This document shows positions 48,551 to 61,400 of a stretch of DNA of 64,000 bases, piece by piece; within the stretch, counting starts at the first letter, position 1; every line of letters starts with the position of its first letter. The position numbers were made by a program, and so were the translations under genes. The notes beneath the pieces were generated by a model, which saw only the letters and a list, made by a program, of their open reading frames with translations, searched no databases and was not told the DNA's origin. The DNA is from Phaseolus vulgaris (Eukaryota > Streptophyta > Magnoliopsida > Fabales > Fabaceae): positions 42,239,172 through 42,303,171 of the forward strand of contig NC_023759.2 of assembly GCF_000499845.2 (NCBI RefSeq), in the 5' to 3' direction.

Positions 48551-48760
48551 TAGTTAACAACAACAAACTTTGTTATCTTTTAACATGTTTATCTTTCCAT
48601 GCAACTATAAAACACTATATTTATATTTCTTGTTAATAATAATACATACTCTATTTTCAGCTCTCAGTCTCATCTTCTTTGCCTTTTGCATACCACTCCT
48701 TCTCCTCTGTTATTTCTTACGTTATCAATACATCATTGTTAAGAACCACATTAATATCTA
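48551..48760 (+). repeat. Copia 3' LTR (partial)
   Basis: Begins just after the purine tract, TTAGTTAACAACAACAAAC. It shares its first 80 bases with the fragment at 40150-40226, which identifies both as LTRs of the same element. The right end is not defined. Confidence 0.5.
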
Positions 48761-49700
48761 ATAATACACAATCAAAATATATTTATTATTCAATAAAATA
48801 ACTAAGTAAACAAATTATATTTACTATACTTAAAACTTAATTTAAATTCATAGTTTTAATCGTGATAACCAAAAGTTTAATTAAAACAGTATAGCTTAAT
48901 GTTGAGTTATTCATATGATAAACTTTATCGAGAAATCAATCTTTAACACGTAACATCATTAATAAACCCACTTAAATTTAAATTTGAAGCATACAAAATC
49001 GCTTTTATACCTCAAATTTTAGTTGTGTAATTAGTTTGACTATAGTTGAACCCTTTGAAAATCTTAAAACTGCTAGACGTAATTTGGTTTTAATATAATG
49101 TATTTAGTTATTTTATGTTTCTATATTATTACACAAGTTTTATGTAAAAAAATTAAAATTTAATTCTAATAAGTAGACACATCAAATGGTCAACCCACAT
49201 CTATCTTTAGAAAAAAATTGTAATAAAGTTTTATATTATCTATTCAACTACTTCTTCTAAAGTTAACATCTTATTTTAAGAGTATATTTGTGTAGGTATT
49301 CTTAAATTGATATGTGGAAGTCCTGAAAGGGCAGTGTAGTGATGAATGTAATCAAGAATAAAAGAATTAAGATAGTGATGATGGACCATGAGTCTTCTTT
49401 GATAAATGACATAATGATGTGGAAAATGTAGATTTAGTTGATATACATCATGTTGTATGTAGTATTATTATATGATGTTGTGACATTTATGAATGTGGAC
49501 ATTGAAAATCCATTACGTCATATTATTTTTAAAAGACTTACACTTATTTATTTTAATGTGTAAAATATTAAAATAAAAATTGTGGTATAATTTTTATATG
49601 AATAAAATTGTGACCACAAAGTAATTAAGACAACATTTTATAATCCCCACCTAATTTTTATTTGAAATTAAATAAAAAAAAAAAAAGCAGGGTAATATTG
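48761..49700. other. AT-rich intergenic DNA
   Basis: No gene or repeat recognised. The last part, from about 49700 on, becomes GC-richer and is taken as promoter and leader of the receptor kinase gene. Confidence 0.5.
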
Positions 49701-50089
49701 TTATTATTATACGGTACATGACAAGGAGAGTCCCACCACGAAGAGATGTTCCCCAATGGCGCGGTTTGAGGAGAGGAATTGAGAATTGAGAAGCGAATGA
49801 AACGGCGGGGGGCAGTGTCGTTTCGTTAAATAACCCTTTTGTCTTCCGCACGCTACGTGCGGAAGACATGCGCGAAGGAGTGTGTGTGTGAATGAGTGAT
49901 GAAGTTGAACAACACAAAAACTGAATGCATCATCGCTCACTGTATCACTGTCAACAACACTCCCACAAGCATTAAAAGCTCTCAACTCCCCCACCCCACT
50001 CTTCTTCCTCTTCCCTTCTCCACTCACCTTCTTCTTCTCTTCCGTTTCAAAACCCTCTCTCGAGATCTCTCTCTCTCTCTAACTCTCCG

Positions 50090-50329
50090 CATGCACACCG
50101 CTTCCCTCGGCTAGATCTTCCACCGCGTTTCATGGATCCGGAAACGCACCCTCCTGCATTGTCTTCTCTCTCCTAGGGTTTCGCGTTTCACGTTTCGCGC
50201 TTTCAAGCGATGCGTTCTCTCCCTCGCGCTTCGGCCTGCTGCCGTATCCGTCATGACCGCCGTTGCCGGATGCCCTGCCCGAAGCTCGCCGTTTGCCACT
50301 CGCTCTTTCAGCCTTCTCTCTCCTCCTGA
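50090..50329 (+). promoter_or_regulatory. Three short upstream ORFs in the receptor kinase leader
   Basis: Three ATGs precede the chosen start at 50367, each closed by its own stop: 50090 (7 codons, MHTASLG), 50132 (14 codons, MDPETHPPALSSLS) and 50210 (39 codons, stop at 50327-50329). A CT-rich leader surrounds them. If the transcript includes this stretch, translation of the kinase would depend on reinitiation or leaky scanning. Confidence 0.45.
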
Positions 50330-50366
50330 CGATGCTCAGCGCCGGTGTCGCCTGCGGCTAAAGAGA

Positions 50367-53015
50367 ATGCCGGTGTCGGTCCTCTTCTTCCTTGCTTTTC
50401 TCAACTTGCTTTTCTCTTCCCAGGGTACTTTACTTTCACTTCCTTCCTCTTTCACTCTCTTCACGCTCTACCAATTAAAATTGAAGTTAATGTTGAGTAA
50501 TGGAAGAACAGCTTAACTTAAGGAGTTTTTCTTATATGGTTCTTTAGCTCTAATTCTGTGCTACTGTTGTTTTTTTTACTTCGTTGCTGCCACGTGTGCT
50601 TTGTTGATGAGATGCTAATGCTTTCTCTGGGCTCACTGGTAATTAATATGTAGCACTACCTGCCAGACTGGATTTGTACATTTTTGCTCGTTGTAGTATG
50701 GCGGCAACTGAATTCTTGAATGTTATACCTTTTTTGTGCTGTGTTGTTTGAATTTTAGCAGGTGGTTGTTTTTTGCTAAATCAGTTATTAATTTAGGCTT
50801 TGTTTCAATCCACTTATCCACAAGCACTTGTAGAAGAAAATAATAAAGTTGAGCTTTTATCATAAGCTAAAATCAACCTTTTGGAAAAGTGAAATGGGAG
50901 AGTCTCTGTGAAAGTTAAGTGTATAAGTTTGTTTTAGCTTGAGAGAGAAGCTCAAATCATTTTGCTTTCATTCTGTTCATCTGGCATATCATTGTTTCAC
51001 CTTAGCATCTCATATGTCGACACAACCTGGACTTCACTTGCCAAACCTAATTCTTTAATGTAGCATTATGTCAGATTCTTTTTATTTGATCACTGTATAT
51101 TTTTTCCTTCATTAGGTACGTAGTTCATTTAGTATTTTAATCCAATGGCTCCTTTCCATTAAAGCTGAGCTATAACAATTTCATCCACATGCTAATATAC
51201 CCTCATGACGTCTATCTTCTCTATGTTATACGCTACTAAACCGGGCATTGAATTGCACAATCAAGTAACACATCTTATCCGCTTCTCAAATCTTGAAGAA
51301 TGAATTGAGTGATCTAATCCCTTTTAATAACTATTTCTTTGTGACTAATCTGGTTATTATGTGTTCAGTCCCTGTTATTAATTGTACAAAAAGGTCCTTT
51401 TGTGAATTGGTTCTTTTATAGTATGTTGTGAAGTATACTTGAGTATTGGTTGACGGAATACTGTAAAAAATCTTTGCCTCTTTGGTTGATAAGCTTCTGT
51501 CAGAATGAGTCCAATGCGGTATTTATGTGTGCGAATGCTCCAGCATATGTTGAATTTTACTCTTTTTTGGTTGTACAAATGGTAAGAGAAAGAAAAGTAA
51601 TCTCAATGTAACTACTAACTACAACCAGGAAAATCCATGGAAAACATTCTCTCATACCCAGATTGTCCAAGACACATCATGTTGAGCCCCTCATTTAGCT
51701 AGAAAATGTATAAACTGATTGTTTTCCTAGAAAACATTATTCAAACTCACTATTTATCACACTTTCTGTTATAAATGAAAAGAATTATCAGTTACCATTT
51801 TATTTTCAGGACATTCCTAAAGGTCCTCTATGGATGTTAGTGTTGAGTGTAATGTCTGACATAATAGGTTCTTTGCATGCAGTGAAGTCCTTTTCTTTGA
51901 GTGTGTCATTTGCTTCATCAGAACAAGCTAAAATGTGGTTCGTTAAACCTTCTTCTGGACCTTCTTCTGCACCCATTCCATCTCCAAATCATCAAGGTAT
52001 ATTGTTTTATCATATATTTGAATAGCTTCATGTTTTAACCATAAATTAGCTTTGTGTATAAGGGATAATATTCTCTTATTTTAGGTCCTTACATGACTCC
52101 AAGACAGAGACATCGTTATCGTCACCATCACCATCACAGCACGAGACCTTATGCAGTGGCTCCACCCCCTTCAAAAGACCAAGGTAGCTTTTGGAATTTA
52201 GACAATCATCCCCCCTTCCCCTTACACTTTTTAGGGCAGAAATAGTTTTAAGGTAATATCCCCACCTTTGCAGTGGTGGTCTTCTCTTTTCCTTAAAAAG
52301 AGAAGCTGGTCAATGGCCAAACAGAATTCTGGAGAATCTCTAATATTAAAATAGAATTTCTTAATGAAGTTTAAAGCCAAAAGCAGAAAAGTAGAGAATG
52401 TTTTTTGTCCAAACACTACTTTATTTTATAATATTTAAACAACTATTGTTCTTTACATTTTTGTGTTTATTATATTTTTTCTCTATATGTTTTTCTGAAC
52501 TCTCTATTTACTCAAATAAGATGATCAACAGAAGTGACTCTTAATTATGTATGTAGTAATATAAATTCTATGATTATGTTGCTTTCTTAGTTTTTTTAGT
52601 GTATGTAAACCATGGTAAGATTAGGGCTGGCAAAGTGGGCTGAGCCACCAGCCCACCACTAATTTGGTGGGGCAGGTTGACATTTTGAACCAGCCAGCCG
52701 CTTTGACTGGTGGGACAGAGGTAGGATGGGGTAGGCTATCCCACCTGTCCGTTTTTTATATGAAAAGTTAAATAAAAATACAGTTTAACATATTGCATTT
52801 TTTTATATTGTATTATTTGAAGGATGTGAATATGCAATAATATTATAATTTAAATCATAACTTACAAAATTAAGTTCCAATTATTAGTTATAAATTATAA
52901 TGGAGTAATTCAACATGTAAATGTTATAATTCTATTAATTTATCCAATTAGAGACATTAATTAACCAATTAAAAACTTAGAAAATGTTACATGATTAAGT
53001 GTTTTTTATTAAACA

Positions 53016-53050
<35 letters not shown>

Positions 53051-56000
53051 TGTGTGTATGTATAACATTTAAAAAACAAATTAAAAAATAAGAAAAAAAC
53101 TAGCAGGCTGACCTGCCTGCTCATCCTCTTGTGGGACAGTTCAGGACTCTCTGCCTGCCTAACCCTAGTGGGCCATCGTGCCCTGTCCTGGTTTTCATTG
53201 CTCCCAGGTGGACCTAATCGGGCTGGGCTGGTTAGTTTTGCCATCCCTAGGTAATACACTATAAACAGAAATGATTTCTAGAACATAATATTTGGTAGAA
53301 AATTCTTACTGGATCAGTTTTACTTTTCGATTAGACACATCTTATGTTAGGAAAATTTTATACAATATTTGCCTCTTGATGTTTTTGAAATTGTCTTGGT
53401 GTGTGATAATGATTGCTCAGCTCCCCCTCCCCCCATTTTACTGTAAAAATGAATTTATATGGTTTTTAATTTTGGATGTAGAGTAGCCCCCTTGCAATGT
53501 GAAAATTATGCTCTAGTTCTCAAAGTTGTAGGATGGTTTAATGATTTAACTAATACCATAGGCCTCATTTTTCGTGCAAACTCAAATTAGTGATTTCTGT
53601 TAAATAAAGCCTTTCACTGATTGATTTGGAGTTCTGAACTTAATGTTTGATGTTTTTGGCTCTCCCTTTTAGTGTCTCATACTATATACTCATTTATACT
53701 GAAATCTCTGGCAGCTTGTGACCAAATCTGTACTGAACCGCTTACATCAACTCCCTTTGGTTCACCTTGTGGTTGTGTATTTCCCATGAAGGTCCGGCTT
53801 ACACTGGATGTAGCACCTTATGCTGTTTTTCCAGTAATGACTGAGTTAGAGAATCAAATTGCATTAGGCACGTATCTAGAGCAGAGTCAGGTGAAGATAA
53901 TGGGTGCCACTGCTGACAGTCAAAATCAGGGAAGAACTGTTGTTGATATTAACTTGGTTCCGCTGGGAGAGAAATTTGACAATACAACTGCAGCTTTGAC
54001 ATATGAGAGGTTTTGGCACAAGAAGGTTCCTCTAAATAGGAGCCTTTTTGGTGATTATGCTGTTGTGTACATTACTTATCCAGGTATTTGTGTTTCTCCT
54101 CACAACATTTTACTTTAATAGTATCATGTTTCTGTTTGAGTCTAAAGCTGTTGGTATCAGGAATGCCATCTTCGCCCCCATATGGATCTTTTGTTGGGAG
54201 TGGTCCCAGCCAAAGTGTTGAGGGCATTCTTCCGGTCAGTGCCAACTTTGTTAGCAAGAACCAGAAAATGAATGTCAAGACCATAATCATCATTGCTTTA
54301 TCTTCATTTGTACTCTTGCTGGTTTTGGTGGGAGCATTTTCAATTATTTTGAAATGGAGGAAGACTAGGAGACCATCGAGTGCTGTTGGCCCTGCATTCA
54401 CATCATCTCTGAACAAGAGATCAGGTATACTTTTGAAAATATTTTCACATTTAAAAATAGTTGTATGATGTTTAAATTGGCAGATTGGCCGAATTTTTTG
54501 TTTGGTTATTAATAATTTGTTGTTTACACAACTATGCCTTTTGCCTGAATACTTTTTCTCTGGTTGATTGTTGCTGCTTTTGTAGTTTTTTTTTCTTACT
54601 TTCTATGCTACTCTTGTAATGTGAAAACAATTACATTTTAAGCTCTATTTTGGCCAAGTGAATTTATGTGATTTGAATACAATACGAGTTTGAAGTGTGG
54701 TGATCTGTTTTACCCGCAAGATTTTCTACTGTCATTTGTGTTACATTTGTACTACACATCAATTAGGTTGATTTATGCCTTAATTTCTGTATGTGTTTTA
54801 ATTTTTAATATGAAAATTGGACAGCTGTAAATTAGACTTGTCATACCAAATTCATCCTATTATTGTCGTGTACAGAATCAATACTACTAATAATTTTCTC
54901 TGCCCTTGGTGGTTGCTGGTTTATATACATATCTGCTGCTCAAATATAGTAGCAAAGCAATGAAACATTTTATGTTTGCAAATTCCTTTTTCTCTAGTTA
55001 TTAAACTTGTATTATGAGTGCAAGTCTGGTATTTACTTGTCCTTGTGTAATATTTAGTAATTTTATTATTTTCTTAGCTATATATATTCTGTTAGTTATA
55101 ACATAGATTTAAACATAAATGGGTTGATGCATGCACTGCAGGCTTGGGGTCTATGTTGTCAAGCAGTATTACAAGCTCAACATCAGTGTCACTTATGTCC
55201 ACAATGGCTACTTCCATTCTCTCTGTTAAAACATTTTCACTTTCTGAGCTTGAGAAAGCAACAGATAAGTTTAATTCAAAGAGAGTACTGGGCGAAGGAG
55301 GATTTGGACGTGTTTATAGTGGAACATTGGAAGATGGGGCTGAAGTTGCAGTTAAGCTGCTAACAAGAGATAATCAGAATGGAGACCGGGAATTTATTGC
55401 AGAGGTTGAGATGCTAAGCCGTTTGCATCACCGCAATCTAGTGAAACTGATTGGTATATGCATTGAGGGTCGCAGGCGTTGCTTGGTGTATGAGCTTGTT
55501 CGCAATGGCAGTGTCGAGTCCCATCTGCATGGTAGCATTTTCATCAGCTCATAACACTCAGCCCATGTACTAGTGTTGTGTTATCTGTTAAATAATTTAA
55601 ATGCTTGTTAATGATCTTATAGGTGATGACAAGATGAAGGGGATGCTAGATTGGGAAGCACGGATGAAAATTGCCCTAGGAGCTGCAAGAGGATTGGCCT
55701 ATCTTCACGAGGATTCCAATCCCCGTGTAATTCATCGAGACTTCAAAGCTAGTAACGTGTTACTAGAAGATGACTTTACTCCCAAAGTTTCTGATTTTGG
55801 ATTGGCAAGAGAAGCAACTGAAGGAAGTAATCATATTTCAACACGAGTGATGGGAACTTTTGGGTAAGTAGTGTATGGACAGACTTTGTCTGCAGCATTT
55901 TGATGAAGTACAGTCCTAAACATTTTTTAGTGCCAAATTGTAAAGTTCTTCAATGATTTCCAGTGTCAATATTCTATTAGTTAACACAAATCTTCTACAT

Positions 56001-56878
56001 ACTTCATATTAACCATGTGGAGATTTATCTCTTTAAATAATTTAGCTTTATGAACTATAGTTCATTCGTCTAATAAATTGGGGTACAGTGCATTCTTTTT
56101 TCGTTCATTTCAAATTCCAGACTTTAATTTTGATGCCTTTTCTATCTGATGTGTTCATTTTTGTAGGTATGTTGCCCCAGAATATGCAATGACAGGGCAT
56201 TTACTCGTCAAAAGTGATGTTTATAGTTATGGTGTTGTGCTGCTTGAACTTCTCACAGGCAGAAAACCAGTGGATATGTCTCAACCTCAGGGACAGGAAA
56301 ATCTTGTAACTTGGGCACGGCCAATGTTGACCAGTAGAGAAGGTCTAGAACAGCTGGTGGATCCATCTTTGGCTGGAAGTTACAACTTTGATGACATGGC
56401 AAAGGTTGCTGCAATCGCTTCAATGTGTGTTCACACGGAGGTTACACAGAGACCTTTTATGGGTGAAGTTGTGCAAGCTCTTAAGTTAATATACAACGAC
56501 ACAGATGAGACATGTGGAGATTGTTGTAGTCAGAAGGATTCCTCTGCTCAGGAGTCCGATTTTAGAGGTGACCTTGCCCCTTCTGATAGCAGTTGGTGGA
56601 ATGCGGGAGGGTTAACCCCTCGATTAACTTATGGGCAAGCATCTTCCTTCATCACTATGGAATACAGTTCTGGTCCACTTGAAGAAATGGAAAACAGACC
56701 GTTTTCAACATCAAGCTTGATTGGAGATGAAATATCTTTAGCATTTAGGCATGGGAATAGATCAGGCCCCTTAAGAACAGTCCGAAGCAAGCTGTCCTTA
56801 CATAGATTTACAGGAAGTCGGAGTGAGCATGGAGGACCTTCTTCCAAGCGTAATTGGAATGATGGTTACTGGGTTTAA
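50367..56878 (+). CDS. ALE2: ALE2-type receptor-like serine/threonine kinase
   Basis: Eight exons, 50367-50424, 51883-51996, 52085-52183, 53673-54083, 54161-54424, 55142-55531, 55623-55863 and 56167-56878, all GT-AG, give 762 residues. Residues 1-19 ([19 protein letters not shown]) are a signal peptide. The ectodomain has a His-rich stretch, [20 protein letters not shown] and a conserved block to about 225. A membrane helix spans about 266-291. The kinase, about 360-625, has GEGGFG (366-371), Lys387, HRDFKASN (Asp485), DFG (Asp503) and APE, so it should be active. The tail is Ser-rich. The architecture matches Arabidopsis ALE2, which acts in epidermal and cuticle specification. The start at 50367 puts the signal peptide first; an in-frame ATG at 50253 would bury it. 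The symbol is by homology; a close paralogue is possible. Confidence 0.9.
52622..53249. mobile_element. hAT-type MITE in intron 3 of the receptor kinase gene
   Basis: The left end is TAGGGCTGGCAAAGTGGGC and the right end on the other strand TAGGGATGGCAAAACTAACC, the typical hAT terminal pattern. Flanking 8-mers GGTAAGAT (52614-52621) and GGTAATAC (53250-53257) agree at 6 of 8, a worn target duplication. Subterminal stretches are GC-rich (GGCAGG, CCTGCC). The 628-bp element is non-coding and contains a TA microsatellite at 53017-53047. It is removed by splicing. Confidence 0.75.
53017..53047. repeat. (TA)n microsatellite
   Basis: A 31-bp run of TA repeats inside the hAT MITE, followed by a GTGTGTATGTAT stretch. 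Confidence 0.9.
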
Positions 56879-58330
56879 GAGGTTTGGGGGATTTTCCAGT
56901 GTTTTTTAAATGTACAGTTTCTAAAGGGATCAGAACTAATGATTGAGTGACTGATTTAGCTTAGGCATCTCAAATTTCTGCAGTTTTCATGTTATGGTTG
57001 GGGAGATACAGAGACTGACAAATTTTGAAATATTGATTCATTATACAAGGAGGAAATGTAATTTAAACTGTGTTGTAAATGCCTTGAATTGTATCTCATG
57101 GCGTCTTTCCATTTCCATGTCTATCAGAAAGGACGTTCCATGTAGTCAAAATGAACTCACTACGACAATTCCTTAATACCTATTCCATTTTCATTTGAAC
57201 TCTCCTCTATCTCTAATACTAAATGTTACAATCTAATTTAACTTCTTAATTCTTTTATTGGCTCTTTTATTCCTAAACAGGATTCAATTATACATATTAA
57301 TTTCTATTTCAATGATATAATATTTGGATTCTTATCTTATTATCAGCGAGTTATATTTCTTTTACTTGTGCTGTGTAGGAACTCTAATTTTATTTAACAT
57401 TAATAATTTATATCAGTTTGGCACCTTCATTTCATCTCTGCACCTCTAATCATCCTCAATTCAGTTTCTTCTACTACTATATATATTTATATATATAATC
57501 TCACTAATTAAGAAAATGTTGAAGTTAATTTTTAAATATTTTTTATATAATTTTTAATTTGTATGTAAATTAATTTTATCTTATGAAATTCGTTTATTCT
57601 TTTATTTTTAAATATATTTATAGAGGAACTTATTTTCTAAATTGTCTTAGTCTTTTAAATTTTCGTTGTCTTGTCTTTTACCCTTTATTTTTTTTGTCTT
57701 TTTTATAAGAATCTTATTAGGAAATTCTCTTTTTAAGTTTAGAGTGTCAATTCTATCTTTTACACATATAAATAACCTAAAAATATTAATATAATATTAT
57801 TTATTAATATAATATTTTATGTTAATTCTTATACAATTAAATTTGAGTAATTATTTTTTAAGTTAAAATATTTTTCAATTCTTGTTCTAAATATAAATTA
57901 GTCATATCTTTTAGTTTAATTAAAATAATTATTTATATAGTGTATGGTATAAAAAGTTTTAATTATAATAATTAACGTTTAAAAATATTAAAGCAATAAA
58001 TATATATATATATAAATTTACGTCTATAATAGAAGGTTCCCTTTATAGTAGTTAACGTTTCAAAATATTATAACAATAATTTTATCTACTTCTCGAAAAT
58101 GGTTAATATTAACATTCATACGGAATAATTATAATGATTTTATATGTTGAATTACTTAAATCAACATTTATCTTAGCTTATCAATATTTGTCTCTTCTCC
58201 TTGTTAATTATTAAAACATTTACTATGTCGTTATTCTTGTTAATTAATTAGTAAAAGATGATTTCAATTGGAATTCATTAAAAAAAAAGCACAATGGAAT
58301 ATATAATCATATATGATGAATATTTTTACA
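56879..58330. other. 3' UTR, then AT-rich intergenic DNA
   Basis: The first 200-300 bp are probably the 3' UTR of the receptor kinase gene. Beyond 57200 the sequence is AT-rich with TATATA stretches and no coding signal. Confidence 0.55.
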
Positions 58331-58334
58331 TTAG

Positions 58335-58342
58335 TATAAAAA
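58335..58342 (+). promoter_or_regulatory. Probable TATA box of the pfkB kinase gene
   Basis: TATAAAAA lies 137 bp upstream of the start codon at 58479. A sequence match only. Confidence 0.4.
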
Positions 58343-58478
58343 GTTTGAGGTAACAATGACGGGCAAATATTTTAAAGGAAACTGATGGTGACTTTGAACA
58401 ATAGAAATTGGTCAATAAATAGCTTTCAGCATTTGAGATTCAGTTGGAGCCAACTAAGAGTGCCTCCCAAACAAAACC

Positions 58479-61400
58479 ATGTCCCGTGACTGCGAAAACA
58501 CCGTTGTTGTTCGTCTTCTTTCTTTACTCTACGTCTACCCTTTCATTTTAGAAGCTGAAAAAATGGAATCTTGGTTTGTAACTGTGTGTGTGTGCAGGTG
58601 GGGTGTGGAGCGGTGTCGGTGGATTTCTTGGCTACTGTTGCAGCTTATCCAAAACCAGATGACAAAATCAGAAGCACTTCCTTCAAGGTCTTTTCAGTTT
58701 TATCTTCACCTATCTTATTTACCAATAATCTCATCCTGTCATCATAATCAATAGCTATATATAGCACCTCTTTCTTTCTTTGGAGTTGAATATGTGCGTT
58801 TTTGTTTAGGTTCAAGGAGGTGGCAATGCAGGCAATGCCTTAACCTGTGCCTCTCGCTTAGGACTCAAACCAAGAATAATTTCCAAGGTTTTTATCTAAC
58901 ACACACAATGTGGGCATGTCTTTTTCTTTTCTTTTCCTTTTTCCTTTTTTGTATTATGTTGTTTCATTTCCACAAGGTTGCAGATGATACTCAAGGAAGG
59001 GAAGTATTACGTGAGCTAGAGGCTGATGGGGTAGATACATCCTTCATGGCTGTAATTTTCTCACGCTTTCAATCTTCTCATTTTTTCTTTTTTCGCAATA
59101 CAGTACCGGGGTTCGCACAGTTTGACTTTCACATGAGACTTTTTGAGTGGAGATGTTCACTGTTGAACATGTATTAACCTTTTAATGCTTGTAGAGTTTT
59201 GACCATACTGTTCACTCAATAGTAAAGAATGTAATGAACTGAAGAGTGTTTTTGTTTTATCGCTTGTTGTTAGAAATTGTTTGCATTGAATTTGCTATCA
59301 TTGCTATAGGAGCCACTCTGTGATCCGAAAACTCCTTGCAGTTGCTTTTTTCATCTATTCACACAATCAGCATCTCAAAATCATTGGATGAAAGGTCAGA
59401 AGACTAATATTTTAGCTCACAAAAAGAACTTAGCTTTTGCAATATCAGCTGTGCGGTTTTCATCCAATAGTTAAATATGCTGACTGTGTGAATGTATGGA
59501 AAAGCTGACTACACCTATCTGATTCCTTCTATAATCTGCTGCACCAATATAGCCTTTTTTGAAGCTTACTGCACTGAGCTACTATATGGAATTGACTATG
59601 TGTGATCTTAAATTTTTAAACACGCTGTGGTCAAAGTTTACTGTTTGGCTCTTTTCCTATTTCTGTTTGTTTTTATATATATTTTTCATGTATATATTAG
59701 TGTTCACTTATTGCCATCAATATTATTTTATCCATTTACAGTGCTTGCTCTTATGCGCAGGTTTCTCAGGAGGGCACTTCACCATTTACGTATGTCATTG
59801 TGGACAGTCAAACGTAATGATCATTGACTTATTGTTCCTCTTATTTTGATGTCTATATTTTCATTCGTTATGTGAAAATCACCTGACATGAGGTTCCTGC
59901 TCTGGTTGTTTCTTTCTTTATACTTGTTTAGCCCATGCTTTTAACTATATTTTCCTTTTCCTTTTCAGTATTGTGGTTCATGAATGATTTTTTCTCTATA
60001 ATACAGCGAGTTTTTTACTCTCTCCTGTGTGCAGTTTAATTCATAGTATCCCATGCATACATGGTTTCATCATCTTCCCTGTCTCCATTGAGTAATATAA
60101 TTATCCAAATTTCAGAAGTAAAGGGAAATAGATTAGGTAGAGTGGATCTACTTGAGATTCTGGCTACAATCTCCTGCTTGGCATTGAACATAGAAGAGTG
60201 GATACTGCAGTATAATTTTTAAAAAAAAACTAAATGAACTAAACCTCTTAATCCATACTTCTCTATTTCCCCCTTTTTTGTCTGCTCGTCAACTTGAATA
60301 CCTGAGACTATTGTTTTACTCCGCAGTCAGTGCATGCATGAGAAGGAAAGTAGTTAATCCTTAGTAAGGATAAAATATAATGGTTCATAATAGTAAGGAT
60401 CTTCAAGCATTTTCTGATAATGAGAAATTATATTTGTAACTTGACTAACTTTTATTCTAATTTTTCAGTAAGTCCCGTACTTGTATACATACCCCAGGAT
60501 ATCCACCGATGAAGCCAGTTGATCTTTCCGAGTCAAGTTTATTAACTGCATTGAATGGAGCAAAAATTGTTTATTTTGATGGGAGACTGCATGAAACGGC
60601 TCTAGTTGTTGCACATGAGGTTATTCATTTTATATTGTGAACTCCAACTCTAATCATCACCATATGAAGTTTCTAATCCTCAATTCTCTTGAAAATAAGA
60701 AAAATAAAAGTAAGAAGGTGAAGCGTGCAAAATTTCTATATTGAATTCAGTGAAAAATCAACTTCGGTAACTTCTAATAATATTTTATTAAAATGGTTCC
60801 AATCATTATATCACTATTGCTTGACCATGATATAACGACAGCTTATATGATGGACAAATTTATAAGGTGAAAACACTGCAAGGGATAATAGATTTTTGCA
60901 AGTCCATCAATTGCTATAACATGTTTTGTTGTTTCAATTGTGTTGTATGTTGAAATTTCCACTTAATGTCTTTTAGTTTGTTTTCATCCGGTAAAGGAGA
61001 TTCAGAATGAAAGAGAACATCATCTGATGGGAAATAAACAAATTCTCATATTTTTCAGTACAGGCAGTTAAGAAGAATATACCTATCTTAATGGATGCAG
61101 AAAGGCTGAGAGAAGGGTTGGATGATCTCCTGAAATTAGCAGATTATGTTGTGTGCGCTGCACAGTTTCCACAGGTATGTGCATTTTTTTCTCTGGAAGT
61201 CGTATACAATAAGAATGTGCAATATAGAGGTCTCCCATGAACCTTGTATTTGATGTTCAGAAATGAACTGATTTTAATATGCTGCCTTTTTTCATTTTAA
61301 TTGTCAATCAATAAGTGTGTTTTTAGCCGAGTCATATATTAACTCAGTCTTAGCAGCCAACGTCTTTAAGTTGTCTTCTGAAATTGTGTTGTGTATTCTT

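Noticed and set aside
50253..50366. Alternative in-frame start for the receptor kinase, adding 38 residues
   Set aside because: It would place a basic, non-hydrophobic stretch ahead of a clean signal peptide. Kept only as a note, since transcripts could settle it.
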